Assembly (NCBI GenBank): GCA_024641635.1
Contig: JAHECS010000015.1
Span: 1-64,000 of the forward strand
Source: Actinomycetes bacterium
Lineage (GTDB): Bacteria > Actinomycetota > Actinomycetes > S36-B12
Direction of reading: 5' to 3'
Length of the DNA: 64,000 bases
Positions 50,359 to 58,938 of the stretch are shown piece after piece. The first letter of the stretch is position 1. Every line of letters starts with the position of its first letter. The notes beneath the pieces are model-generated. The model worked only from the letters and a program-made list of their open reading frames with translations, was not told where the DNA came from and ran no database searches. The position numbers were made by a program, and so were the translations under genes.

Positions 50359-50386
50359 CCGGTGCCTCGTCAGCTCGAGGCACCGG
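50359..50386. terminator. Bidirectional hairpin terminator between convergent genes
   Basis: CCGGTGCCTCG (50359-50369) and CGAGGCACCGG (50376-50386) form a perfect 11-bp stem with a 6-base loop. It lies 11 nt after the M24 stop and contains the stop codon of the AhpD-like gene on the other strand, so it can serve both. No T-run. Confidence 0.65.
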
Positions 50387-51005
50387 CCCAGTAGTCGTCG
50401 CGCTGCTTCGACTGCACGAGCTCGTCCTCGCTCTCGAAACCGGGTGCCATCGCCGCCGCCGTGCCGGCGAGGTACTGGTGATGCTCGATGCCGAGCAGGC
50501 GGATCCAGCTCTGCTGGCCGAAGGTGAGCCCGATGAAGCAGCCCAGCTCCACCATCTGCTCCTCGGTGAAGTGCTCGCGGAGCTTCGCCCACATGAGGTC
50601 CTCGTCGACGCTGGCCGGCCCCCACGCAATGGCCTGCGCGTAGCGGAGAGCCGCCTTCTGCTCGTCCGTGTAGACGTCGGAGGCCTCGAAGTTCAGCAGG
50701 TCGTCGTACTGCATCTCCTGCAGGCCGGACGCGGTGGCGGTCTCGGACCGCTGGTTGCCGCAGAACTCGCAGGTGACCGTCCTGGAGATGTAGACCCGGC
50801 ACAGCTCCTTGAGGCTGTGGTCCATGACGCCCTCCCGGAAGATCTTCTGCCAGGAGTCGGCGAAGAACCAGAAGGAGCGCTCGGAGTGCGCCCTGATGGC
50901 CGACGACTCGGGACGCGGCGTGCCGTGCTCCGCGCACCGCACCAGCTCCGCCTGCATGCGCTCGTCGACGTCGTCGAAGGGCACGTAGCTGATGCGCTGG
51001 GGCAT
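50370..51005 (-). CDS. AhpD/carboxymuconolactone-decarboxylase-like protein
   Basis: A 211-aa all-helical protein of the AhpD/CMD superfamily. The CxxC redox motif is CEFC (in TVTCEFCGNQRS), followed by the conserved acidic and His region (LLGIEHHQYLAG). AGGAG precedes the ATG. It shares a divergent promoter region and operator copy 3 with the molybdenum hydroxylase genes. It may be a peroxidase-like protector or a decarboxylase for a lactone intermediate. Confidence 0.82.
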   Translation of the reverse strand: MPQRISYVPFDDVDERMQAELVRCAEHGTPRPESSAIRAHSERSFWFFADSWQKIFREGVMDHSLKELCRVYISRTVTCEFCGNQRSETATASGLQEMQYDDLLNFEASDVYTDEQKAALRYAQAIAWGPASVDEDLMWAKLREHFTEEQMVELGCFIGLTFGQQSWIRLLGIEHHQYLAGTAAAMAPGFESEDELVQSKQRDDYWAGASS

Positions 51006-51052
51006 GGGATCTCCTCGGCTGAAGGGGCGGAACCGGCTAGGGTTAGCATTCT

Positions 51053-51064
51053 GCAATCGATTGC
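51053..51064. promoter_or_regulatory. LacI-like operator copy 3
   Basis: Perfect palindrome GCAATCGATTGC in the 79-nt gap between the divergent AhpD-like gene and the molybdenum hydroxylase operon, 21 nt before the GTG start of the latter. Confidence 0.7.
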
Positions 51065-51084
51065 GGCACGAGGCAAGGGGTCCG

Positions 51085-51561
51085 GTGGAGACGAGCCACA
51101 CCCTGGACGTGAACGGCGTCCAGCACGACGTGACCTGCGACCCCCAGACCCCGCTGCTGTGGGTCCTGCGCGACAGCCTGGGGCTGACCGGAACGCGGTT
51201 CGGATGCGGCGCCGGCAGCTGCGGGGCCTGCACGGTGCTCCTCGACGGGGCACCGGTCCACTCCTGCGACACCCCGATGTGGTCCGCCGATGGACACGCG
51301 GTGACCACGATCGAGCACCTCGGCAGGCCGGAGCCGCACCCGGTCCAACGGGCCCTCATCGAGCATCAGGCGGGGCAGTGCGGGTACTGCCTGTCGGGTA
51401 TCACCGTCCGCGCGTCAGTACTGGTGGACGAGGCCCACAGCAGCGGCAGGACGCTGACCGACGCGGAGGTGCGAGAGGCGCTCGACGGGCACCTGTGCCG
51501 CTGCGGCGCCCACAACCGCATCGTCGCGGCCGTCATCGACGCGAGCGCAGGGCAGGCCTGA
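51085..51561 (+). CDS. Molybdenum hydroxylase, 2Fe-2S subunit
   Basis: A 158-aa small subunit with two 2Fe-2S clusters. The plant-ferredoxin-type ligands are CGAGSCGACTVLL plus an upstream-loop Cys (HSCDTPM), and the second cluster uses GQCGYCLSG and HLCRCGAH. The GTG start at 51085 follows AAGGGG. It transfers electrons from the large subunit, encoded with an ATGA-type overlap. There is no FAD-binding medium subunit gene, as in the isoquinoline-oxidoreductase/nicotinate-dehydrogenase type, so a cytochrome or other carrier is expected as acceptor. Confidence 0.9.
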   Translation: METSHTLDVNGVQHDVTCDPQTPLLWVLRDSLGLTGTRFGCGAGSCGACTVLLDGAPVHSCDTPMWSADGHAVTTIEHLGRPEPHPVQRALIEHQAGQCGYCLSGITVRASVLVDEAHSSGRTLTDAEVREALDGHLCRCGAHNRIVAAVIDASAGQA

Positions 51562-53666
51562 TGGCGACGCCCTCCATCGAGGCGAATCCGCTCATCTCGC
51601 AGTGGATCGACATCTCCGCGACCGGAGTCGTCCGCGCCCGCACGGGCAAGTCGGAGCTCGGGCAGGGCATCGCGACGGCGCTCGCGCAGATCGTGGCGGA
51701 TGCCCTGGGGGTCGACGTGTCCCGCGTGCAGATGCAGGCCCCGGGCACCGGGAGCGGGCCAGACGAGGGCTTCACCGCGGGGAGCCTGAGCGTCCAGCAC
51801 TCGGGCTCCGCACTCGACGCGGCCGGCCGCGCAGCCAGGAACCTGTTCGAGGTCGAGGCATGCCGGGCCATGGGTGTCGACGAGGTGCGTCTCGACGACG
51901 GATGGTTCATCGCGGGAGAACGACGCACCTCCTACTGGGAGCTCGCCTCCAGCGTCGGCCTCGACGTCGCATTCGACGCCGGGGCCGGTGGGAACGTCGG
52001 CTCTCGGGCCATCGGCACGAGCCTGCCTCGGCGCGACCTGGTGGACAAGGTGCTCGGCGCTCCACGTTTCCTGCACGACCTCCGACTGCCGGGGATGCTC
52101 TTCGGACGCGTCCTTCGCCCTCCGTACCGCGGCGCCCAGCTCGGGTCGCTCGAGCCGGGGGCCGTCGCGGCCCTGCCGGGGGTCGAGGCAGTGGTCGTGG
52201 ACGGCAGTTTCGTCGGCGTGGTCGCCGATACCGAGATCCACGCACGCGAGGCCCTCGAGGCGGCGCGGGTCAACGCCACCTGGACCGGTGCGGCGCCCGG
52301 AGTGACGACCGCCGACGTCCGCACGTTCCTCACCGAGGCGGCTGCCGAGTCCACCCCGCTCGCCACGCGCGACGAGGACGCGTCGCTCGCGGACACGGTC
52401 GGTCAGGCCAGGCTGAGCGCGCGCTACTCCCGCCCGTTCCTGGCGCACGGGTCGATCGGTCCGTCGGTGGCAGCGGCGCTCCACGACGATGCGGGCCTGC
52501 GGGTGTGGACCCACACCCAGGGGGTCTATCCCCTGCGCAAGGACATCGCCCGCGCACTCGACGTACCGGTGGACGCCGTCAGCGTGGAGCACGTCGAGGG
52601 AGCCGGCTGCTACGGGCACAACGGGGCTGACGATGTCGCCTACGACGCGGCCCTGCTGGCCTTCGCCGTCCCCGGTCGACCCGTGCACGTCACCTGGTCG
52701 CGTGAGGACGAGCTCGGCTGGGCGCCCTTCGGGCCGGCGATGGTGGTCGACATCGAATCAACGTGCGACGGCGACGGGACCATCACCTCGTGGACCTGGA
52801 ACGGGTTCGGCAACGGCCACTCGTCACGGCCGAGCACGCTGCGGACACCCTCCCTGCTCGCATTCGCCAGCCAGTCGGCCGGCCACGCCATCCCGCCCTC
52901 GAATGACCCCCCGATGACGGCTGGTCAGGGGACCGGCCGCAACGCCATCCCCGGCTACGAGGTCGGTGCCGTCACCGCCGTGGCACACCGGCTCACCGAG
53001 ATGCCGATCCGCGCTTCGGCGCTGCGCTCGCTCGGCGCCCACCTGAACGTGTTCGCGATCGAGCAGCACATGGACGACCTGGCTCAGCACGCAGGCGCTG
53101 ACCCCCTCGAGTACCGACTCCGCCACCTCGTCGACCCGCGCGGCCGGGCGGTCCTGGAGCGGGTGGCCGAGATGTGCGACTGGCCGACCCGGCCGACCGG
53201 CGACGCCGCCGGCCGCGGCCTGGGATTCGCCCGCTACAAGGGCACCGGTGCCTGGTGCGCGGTGGTCGTCGACGTCGAGGCGGAGGAACGGATCCGCATG
53301 CAACGGATGTGGATCGCGGTCGACGTCGGCCGGGTGGTGAATCCGGACGGCGTGGTCAACCAGATCGAGGGTGGCGCGATCCAGTCGGCGAGCTGGACGC
53401 TTCTCGAGCAGGTGCGGTTCGCGGACGGGCGCGTCGTCAGCGACACCTGGGAGGAGTACCCGATCCTCACCTTCAACGACGTGCCGCCCATCGAGGTGAG
53501 CCTGCTCGACCGTCCGGACCAGCCCTGGCTGGGCGCCGGGGAGGCCTCCATGGGGCCCACCGCGGCCGCCCTTGGGAATGCCCTCATGGACGCGACCGGC
53601 ATCCGCGTGCGGGCCCTCCCGCTGACACCCGAGAGCATCATCGCCGCGATGGAGTTGCAGGCCTGA
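51561..53666 (+). CDS. Molybdenum hydroxylase, molybdopterin-binding subunit (IorB/NicB-like)
   Basis: A 701-aa catalytic subunit of the xanthine-dehydrogenase superfamily. The N-terminal block SATGVVRARTGKSELGQGI is typical of IorB/NicB-type enzymes. The catalytic Glu is in LGAGEASMGPTAAALGNA near the C-terminus. The domain order matches two-subunit hydroxylases that insert a hydroxyl group from water next to a ring nitrogen or at an aldehyde carbon. Clustered with a CrtI-like oxidase, a DHPON-hydrolase-like enzyme and a Liv-type importer, an N-heteroaromatic substrate is likely but not proven. Confidence 0.88.
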   Translation: MATPSIEANPLISQWIDISATGVVRARTGKSELGQGIATALAQIVADALGVDVSRVQMQAPGTGSGPDEGFTAGSLSVQHSGSALDAAGRAARNLFEVEACRAMGVDEVRLDDGWFIAGERRTSYWELASSVGLDVAFDAGAGGNVGSRAIGTSLPRRDLVDKVLGAPRFLHDLRLPGMLFGRVLRPPYRGAQLGSLEPGAVAALPGVEAVVVDGSFVGVVADTEIHAREALEAARVNATWTGAAPGVTTADVRTFLTEAAAESTPLATRDEDASLADTVGQARLSARYSRPFLAHGSIGPSVAAALHDDAGLRVWTHTQGVYPLRKDIARALDVPVDAVSVEHVEGAGCYGHNGADDVAYDAALLAFAVPGRPVHVTWSREDELGWAPFGPAMVVDIESTCDGDGTITSWTWNGFGNGHSSRPSTLRTPSLLAFASQSAGHAIPPSNDPPMTAGQGTGRNAIPGYEVGAVTAVAHRLTEMPIRASALRSLGAHLNVFAIEQHMDDLAQHAGADPLEYRLRHLVDPRGRAVLERVAEMCDWPTRPTGDAAGRGLGFARYKGTGAWCAVVVDVEAEERIRMQRMWIAVDVGRVVNPDGVVNQIEGGAIQSASWTLLEQVRFADGRVVSDTWEEYPILTFNDVPPIEVSLLDRPDQPWLGAGEASMGPTAAALGNALMDATGIRVRALPLTPESIIAAMELQA

Positions 53667-53707
53667 CCCAGTCGCACGAAACCGGCTGCCTGCAGGGCCG
53701 TCGTCCC

Positions 53708-53713
53708 TACAAT
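53708..53713 (+). promoter_or_regulatory. -10 element of a leaderless promoter
   Basis: TACAAT ends 7 nt before the ATG at 53721, the spacing for transcription starting at the start codon. A weak CTGCCT (53686-53691) lies 16 bases upstream. The -10 is inside operator copy 4. Confidence 0.55.
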
Positions 53714-53720
53714 CGATTGC
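53709..53720. promoter_or_regulatory. LacI-like operator copy 4
   Basis: ACAATCGATTGC directly abuts the ATG of the FAD oxidoreductase gene and overlaps its -10 element, so a bound repressor would occlude the promoter and transcription start together. Confidence 0.7.
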
Positions 53721-55289
53721 ATGACCGTTGAGACTGCCGACGTCGTCGTGGCCGGCGCCGGACACAATGCCCTGATCGCCGCCGCCTACCTCGCGCGTGC
53801 GGGCAAGAGCGTCCTCGTCGTCGACGCGCGGCCCATCCCCGGCGGCGGCGTCGCCACCGAGGAGTACCTGCCCGGCTTCTTCATGGACAGCTGCTCCACC
53901 GGCCACACGATCATCCAGGCCAATCCGGTCATCAAGGACGACAGCCTCGGCCTGGTCAAGGACCATGGGCTCGCCTACGTGGACCCGGACCCGGTCGCCC
54001 GCGTCGCGTTCCCCGACGGCGAGCAGATCGGCATGCACCTCGACCCGCAGGCCACGTATGACGAGTTCGCACGATTCAGCTCGAGGGATGCCGACCGCTA
54101 CGTGGAGTTCCTGGCCGACTGGGAACGGGCGAAGGTCGCGTTCGGCAGGGCCAACAACACGCCCATCGGCTGGGGCCCGTCCCTCGACCAGCTCCTGGAC
54201 GAGCTGCCCAACGGCGGCACCTGGCGCAGGCGGCGGGCACTGAGCGCATGGGACGTCATCCGACACGAGTTCACCGAGGAGCACGTCCAGGCGTTCCTGT
54301 TCTGGGAGGCCTGCCAGACCTTCGGCTCCGTCGACCTGCCCGGATCCGGCGTGATGCCCTACTCGATCATGGGCGGACGCCAGAAGCGCAGCTGGACCAT
54401 CCCCCTGGGCGGCTCAGGTCGGCTGACCGACGCGCTCGTGTCCGTGATCGAGGGCCACGGCGGACGCATCGTGTGCGGCACCAAGGTGTCGCAGCTGCTG
54501 CTCGACGGTGGGCGCTGCGTCGGCGTGGAGTCGACGGATGGTCGCCAGTTCGTCGGCACCGAGGCGGTCCTGTCCACCATCCACGTCAAGCACCTCGTCG
54601 ACATGGCACCCGCCGAGGCGTGGGGCGAGGACTTCACCTACGGCGTCGAGACCTACGACATCGGCATCCCCCTCTTCGCCGCCTTCCTCGTCATGAACGA
54701 GGTGCCCACCTTCCGCGGACTGCGACCGGAGGACACCGCGGTGAGCAGCGGCCTCGCACTGTGGCCGCAGGACGCCATCGAGCAGGTCAGGGCCATCCGC
54801 GACCGGAAGCCAGTGACCGGGTCCGCCTGGACCCTCGTCGCGACGCCGAGCCTCGTCGACCCCTCACGCGCCCCCGAGGGCAAGCACACCGTGAAGATCC
54901 TCGTGCCGTGCTCGCATGTCCCGCCCTACGGCGCTGCGAGCTGGGACGACGCGAAGGAGCAGCATGCCGACGCCATCGTCGACTACGTCCGCACGGCCAT
55001 CCCGAACATCGACGACTCGACGGTCGAGGCCCGCATCGTCAAGAGCCCGCTCGATATCGAGCGCGGGAACCCGCACATGATCAACGGCTGCGCCCACGGC
55101 GGCGACAAGGGAGTGCCGTTCAGCGGCCCGCTGCGCCCGGTGCCGGGATGGGCCAGCCACGCCATGCCGATCCCCGGCCTCTACCAGACCGGCGGGACCA
55201 CGCATCCCGGTGGATCGATCACCGGATCCCCGGGACGCAACGCAGCCATGGTCATGATGCGCGACCTCGGGCTCGACTTCCCGGGCTGA
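53721..55289 (+). CDS. CrtI/PYROXD2-like FAD-dependent oxidoreductase
   Basis: A 522-aa flavoprotein of the phytoene-desaturase superfamily. The FAD motif is VVAGAGHNALIAAAYLARAG with the Glu/Asp of VVVDARPIPGG, and the C-terminal segment LYQTGGTTHPGGSITGSPGRNAA closes the FAD domain. It is not part of a carotenoid cluster. The start codon is fixed by the adjacent -10 and operator. It probably oxidises an amine, alcohol or C-C bond in the substrate of the LacI-type regulon. It converges on the OsmC gene. Confidence 0.87.
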   Translation: MTVETADVVVAGAGHNALIAAAYLARAGKSVLVVDARPIPGGGVATEEYLPGFFMDSCSTGHTIIQANPVIKDDSLGLVKDHGLAYVDPDPVARVAFPDGEQIGMHLDPQATYDEFARFSSRDADRYVEFLADWERAKVAFGRANNTPIGWGPSLDQLLDELPNGGTWRRRRALSAWDVIRHEFTEEHVQAFLFWEACQTFGSVDLPGSGVMPYSIMGGRQKRSWTIPLGGSGRLTDALVSVIEGHGGRIVCGTKVSQLLLDGGRCVGVESTDGRQFVGTEAVLSTIHVKHLVDMAPAEAWGEDFTYGVETYDIGIPLFAAFLVMNEVPTFRGLRPEDTAVSSGLALWPQDAIEQVRAIRDRKPVTGSAWTLVATPSLVDPSRAPEGKHTVKILVPCSHVPPYGAASWDDAKEQHADAIVDYVRTAIPNIDDSTVEARIVKSPLDIERGNPHMINGCAHGGDKGVPFSGPLRPVPGWASHAMPIPGLYQTGGTTHPGGSITGSPGRNAAMVMMRDLGLDFPG

Positions 55290-55295
55290 CCACGA

Positions 55296-55784
55296 TCAGG
55301 AGGGGGGCGCGACCGCCCACCGGACGTCGAGCCGAACGCCGGCGTCCTTCATGAGGTTCATGACCGGGCAGCGGGCCTCGACCTCCTCCACGAGGCGGTC
55401 CAGCGACTCCTGCGACTCGTGCGTCACCACGGTGGCGCTGAGTCGCACGGTCTGGAAGTGCGGTCGCACGGAGCGATCGCCACTGCGTCCGCGGATGTCG
55501 ATCGTGCAGGCAGCCTCGAAGTCGATGCGCTCGTAGTCGAACTCGAACTCCGACGCCGTCCGTCGGAACGTCACGGACTCGCACCCGCACAGGGCTCCGA
55601 GCACCGACTGCAGCGGCGTCGGGCCCGAGCCCCCGCCCCCCGCCGCCACCGGTTCGTCGGTCACCTGCACGCCCGCCTCGGCATAGTCCATGACGGTCCG
55701 CATGGTGGCGCCCGTCGTCGATGCGGAGACCAGACGGCGTCGGATGAACTCGCCGGTTGGCTCGGTCACGGCTGCAGCTGTCAC
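55296..55784 (-). CDS. OsmC-family protein
   Basis: A 162-aa OsmC/Ohr-fold protein. Two conserved Cys are in GCESVTF and ARCPVMNLM, the thiol pair used for peroxide reduction. The GTG start overlaps the dehydrogenase stop (GTGA). It probably removes organic hydroperoxides or peroxide formed by the oxidases of this cluster; a hydrolase-associated OsmC role is also known. Confidence 0.83.
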   Translation of the reverse strand: MTAAAVTEPTGEFIRRRLVSASTTGATMRTVMDYAEAGVQVTDEPVAAGGGGSGPTPLQSVLGALCGCESVTFRRTASEFEFDYERIDFEAACTIDIRGRSGDRSVRPHFQTVRLSATVVTHESQESLDRLVEEVEARCPVMNLMKDAGVRLDVRWAVAPPS

Positions 55785-56713
55785 TCCGGGTCCAGCCCGT
55801 CCGAGACGTCCGCGTTCTCGCTGGCGAGCTCGACCCCCGCGTTGGCGGCGGCGATGAGCAGCATGGTCGCGAAGTCGTCCTTCGCGTAGCCGTGCCCGAT
55901 GGTCGACTCGATGATGTCGCGGGTCAGGTTGGTGATCGGCATCGGCACCTCCCGCTTGCGTGCCTCCGTGAGCCCGAGATCGAAGTCCTTGCGCAGCAGC
56001 ACGGGAGTGAAGGTCGGGTGGAAGTCGAGGTTCACCAGCGCCGGAGTCTTGTAGTTGCTGAAGAGCGACCCCATGACGCTGTTGTTGATGAAGTCCATGG
56101 TCGCCTCGCGACTGACCCCGCTCTTCTCGCCGAGCACGAGGATCTCGGCCAGTGCCTGCGTGTAGATGCCCAGGAGGAGGTTGTGGTAGATCTTCACGAG
56201 GCGGGCTGACTCCCCCTCGCCCACGTACGTCACCGATCGGCCGAGGGACTTGATCATCGGCTCGACCAGGGTGAACGTGTCCTGGTCGCCGCTGCACACG
56301 ACGCTCAGCTTCCCCGCGGCGACGACCTTGCCGTTGCCGCTGACGGGTGCCGCGAAGAACCGCGTGCCCCGAGCCTCCGCCGCCTCGCGGACCTTCTGGC
56401 TCGTCTCCACGCTCACCGTCGAGCAGTCGACGACGACGCCCGGGACCTGCTCCCCCGTCAGGAGGCCGGTGTCCGGGTCGAGCATGACCTGCTCGAGGTC
56501 GCCCGACGTGCTCACCATGCTGAACACGACGTCGCGGGAGGCGAGTTCCCTGATCGTGCCACCCACGGAGGCCCCGGCGTCGGCAACCGGCTGCGCCTTG
56601 GACGCCGTGCGGTTCCACACGGTGACGTCGTAGCCCGACTTCACCAGTCGCGTCGCCAGGGGTGCACCCATGTTGCCCAGGCCGATCCAGCCGATCGTGC
56701 TCGTGTCACTCAT
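55781..56713 (-). CDS. 3-hydroxyisobutyrate-dehydrogenase-family oxidoreductase
   Basis: A 310-aa beta-hydroxyacid dehydrogenase with WIGLGNMGAPLATRL, FAAPVSGNGKVVAAG and the catalytic Lys in RLVKIYHNLLLG. It is distinct from the paralogue at 47143. It follows the hydrolase gene by 29 nt in the long leftward operon that begins with the Liv binding protein. Confidence 0.85.
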   Translation of the reverse strand: MSDTSTIGWIGLGNMGAPLATRLVKSGYDVTVWNRTASKAQPVADAGASVGGTIRELASRDVVFSMVSTSGDLEQVMLDPDTGLLTGEQVPGVVVDCSTVSVETSQKVREAAEARGTRFFAAPVSGNGKVVAAGKLSVVCSGDQDTFTLVEPMIKSLGRSVTYVGEGESARLVKIYHNLLLGIYTQALAEILVLGEKSGVSREATMDFINNSVMGSLFSNYKTPALVNLDFHPTFTPVLLRKDFDLGLTEARKREVPMPITNLTRDIIESTIGHGYAKDDFATMLLIAAANAGVELASENADVSDGLDPE

Positions 56714-56742
56714 CGTCTTCCTCCGTTGTTCCTCGTGCCAGG

Positions 56743-57816
56743 TCAGGACAGGTGGTGCGCCAGCCAGTCAGCCGTCTTGTTGCGATGCTTCGCCGCGACG
56801 TTCATGCAGCCGTGGTTCCCGTCAGGAAGCATGAGCAGGTAGCCCCCGGTCTCGTCGGCGAGGCGCTGCGCGCCGCCCGGCGGGATGAGGCGGTCGCGCG
56901 CACCGAAGACGATCATCAGCGGGCAGCGGATCCCGGCGGTGCGACCCTCCAGGGACAGGGCACGGCCGTACTCGCGGGCCGCCTCCTGCGAGGGCTGATG
57001 CGCCCGGAACGTGAAGGTTCGTCGGGTCAGCTCCGGGAGCCCGTCCCACACGCTGGCCCAGTCGTAGGGGCCGGCCAGCGCGGCGCAGGCCTTGATCCGA
57101 GGCTCACCTGAGGCCATCCGGGGGGCGTAGTAGCCACCGAGCGAGACGCCCCACACGCCGATCCGGTCGGCATCGAGGTCGGGCCGGGTCTCGATCCAGT
57201 CGATGACGACGTGCCCGACCTCCTCCCAGTCTCCGATGATCGGGAGGTCGTACTCCGACTCGCCCTGTCCGGGTCCATCGAGGGCCAGGGTCGCCATGCC
57301 CCGGTCGAGGAACAGCTGCTCGGTGCTGCGCAGCTCCTCCTTGGTCGAGTCCAGCCCGCTCAGCATGATGACGACGGGGGGGCGCTCCACGCCGCGGGGC
57401 TTGCGCAGGATCGCCGGCATCGAGACGCCGCGGAAGTCAACGGTGATCCGCTCACCGGGCGGATCGAGGTAGGGCAGCGCATCGGTCAGGCAGGCGACCG
57501 CCATCTCGTGCGCCCTGCGCATGGTGTCCGGATGGTCGACGAACACGAACTTTGCGAAGTGGTAGTAGACCGCCGCGGTGGACAGGTGGTTCCCTGCCGA
57601 CCGGAGTCGCTCCTCGACGAGTGCCTCACGGCCGAGAGCCTCGTGCACGCTGCCGGCCTCGATCCACGCGTCGGCCCAGGTGGACCACTCCCGAACCGAG
57701 GCCGTGACGGACATGAAGTCCGACACGGCGACCCCGTTGGTCGTGAAGCGCGGCGCCCAGTGCGCGATCGCCTCGCGGACAAGGACGTCCTGCTCCGCAG
57801 CCCCGTCCGCGCTCAT
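56743..57816 (-). CDS. Alpha/beta hydrolase, 2,6-dihydroxypseudooxynicotine-hydrolase-like
   Basis: A 357-aa hydrolase with a helical N-terminal domain (about residues 1-120, including TAAVYYHFAKFVFV) followed by a catalytic alpha/beta domain. The nucleophile motif is GVSLGGYYAPR, with Asp in FGARDRLI and His in DGNHGCMN. This two-part layout is that of 2,6-dihydroxypseudooxynicotine hydrolase, which cleaves a C-C bond beside a carbonyl. The start overlaps the M24-like stop. With a molybdenum hydroxylase in the regulon, the pathway resembles nicotine or related heterocycle breakdown by analogy only. Confidence 0.82.
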   Translation of the reverse strand: MSADGAAEQDVLVREAIAHWAPRFTTNGVAVSDFMSVTASVREWSTWADAWIEAGSVHEALGREALVEERLRSAGNHLSTAAVYYHFAKFVFVDHPDTMRRAHEMAVACLTDALPYLDPPGERITVDFRGVSMPAILRKPRGVERPPVVIMLSGLDSTKEELRSTEQLFLDRGMATLALDGPGQGESEYDLPIIGDWEEVGHVVIDWIETRPDLDADRIGVWGVSLGGYYAPRMASGEPRIKACAALAGPYDWASVWDGLPELTRRTFTFRAHQPSQEAAREYGRALSLEGRTAGIRCPLMIVFGARDRLIPPGGAQRLADETGGYLLMLPDGNHGCMNVAAKHRNKTADWLAHHLS

Positions 57817-58937
57817 ACCGTCACCAGCCCCTCCGACAGATGGTGGATGTCCTCGAACCCGTCGGTCGTCACCAGCACCATCTCCCCGGTCTGGACCCCG
57901 GCTGAGTGGTCCAGGCTCGTGACGTTCGGCTGCACGACGATGGCCATGCCGGATTCGAGGTCGAGATCGGGATCGTGGGCAGGCACGCGCGACCTCGTCG
58001 TGCCGATCGGCGGCAGGTAGCCCATCCCCAGGCCGTGGAAGAGGTCATCGGTCGACGTGTACCCCGCGTCCTCGACGCCGCTCGATGCGTCCACGAGCGT
58101 GCGCGACGGGACGCCGGCTCGGATCGCGGCGCGCACGGCCGCCCGGGTCCTCATCGCGACGTCGTGCATCCGGCGGTACTCGTCGGAGGGCTCGCCGAGC
58201 GTCACCGTGCGCAGCACCTGCCCGGGATACTCCGCGACGACGGCCGCGCTCAGCTCGAAGGTGACGACCGAGCCGGTCCTCAGCGTCCGACCCTCGGGCA
58301 CCTGGCTCGGCACGTCGCGGTCGGGGCGCGACATGTCGGTCACGCAGATGTAGCAGATGTGGTCGCGGGCTCCGAGCCTCGTGTAGGCGCCTCGAGCGGC
58401 GGCGAGCAGGTCCCAGTCGCTCGCTCCGGGCTCGCAGGCATCGATCAGGGCGGTGCCCCCAGCGTCGCTCGCACGCGCCCCGAGCCGAAGCGCCTCCTGC
58501 TCCTCGGCCGACTTCACCAGGCGCAGACGTGCATGGTCCGCGTCGATGGCCACCAGCTCGACCCCCGAGGACGCGGCCCTCGCCCTGACACCAGGGGGGA
58601 CGTTGCCCAGGGTCGCGATCCTCGTGTCACCGGCGAGCAGCGCCCCGGGAGTTCCGGCGTCGACGTCGCGCACGTCGGCCTCGATCGCCGTCCGGCGGGC
58701 GCTTGGCACGTGATTGTGGAACTGAACCCACAGCGTGCTGTCGGACGGGCTCAGCCGGTAGTACGCCATCCGCGTCACGGGCCAGCCGGTGAGGTACGTG
58801 ACGCCGACGCCGCTGCGGTTCTCGCCGAAGGCGACGACGGACTGCGCACCATGGGCGTCCGCAAGGGCGAGCGTGGCGGCACGGCGACGTGCGAACTCCA
58901 GCACGGAGAACTCGAAGGCCAGGATGCGGTCGGGCAT
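57813..58937 (-). CDS. Degenerate M24-family (creatinase-fold) protein
   Basis: A 374-aa protein with the M24 two-domain layout (N-domain with GVGVTYLTGWPVTR; C-domain with DLFHGLGMGYLPPIG). Canonical metal ligands are mostly lost: the first Asp pair is replaced in FELSAAVVAEYPGQVLRT, and a Glu is replaced in GMAIVVQPNV. The His (HGLGMG) and a late Glu (VQTGEMVLV) remain. It is clearly different from the two paralogues at 27193 and 49083. One base separates it from the livF stop (TGACATG). Likely a metal-independent hydrolase of unknown substrate. Confidence 0.75.
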   Translation of the reverse strand: MPDRILAFEFSVLEFARRRAATLALADAHGAQSVVAFGENRSGVGVTYLTGWPVTRMAYYRLSPSDSTLWVQFHNHVPSARRTAIEADVRDVDAGTPGALLAGDTRIATLGNVPPGVRARAASSGVELVAIDADHARLRLVKSAEEQEALRLGARASDAGGTALIDACEPGASDWDLLAAARGAYTRLGARDHICYICVTDMSRPDRDVPSQVPEGRTLRTGSVVTFELSAAVVAEYPGQVLRTVTLGEPSDEYRRMHDVAMRTRAAVRAAIRAGVPSRTLVDASSGVEDAGYTSTDDLFHGLGMGYLPPIGTTRSRVPAHDPDLDLESGMAIVVQPNVTSLDHSAGVQTGEMVLVTTDGFEDIHHLSEGLVTV

Positions 58938-58938
58938 G

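Noticed and set aside
50478-51560. An upstream extension of the molybdopterin subunit frame to give over 1000 aa
   Set aside because: The extra part overlaps the AhpD-like and 2Fe-2S genes in other frames and has no recognisable domain; the ATG at 51561 overlaps the 2Fe-2S stop.
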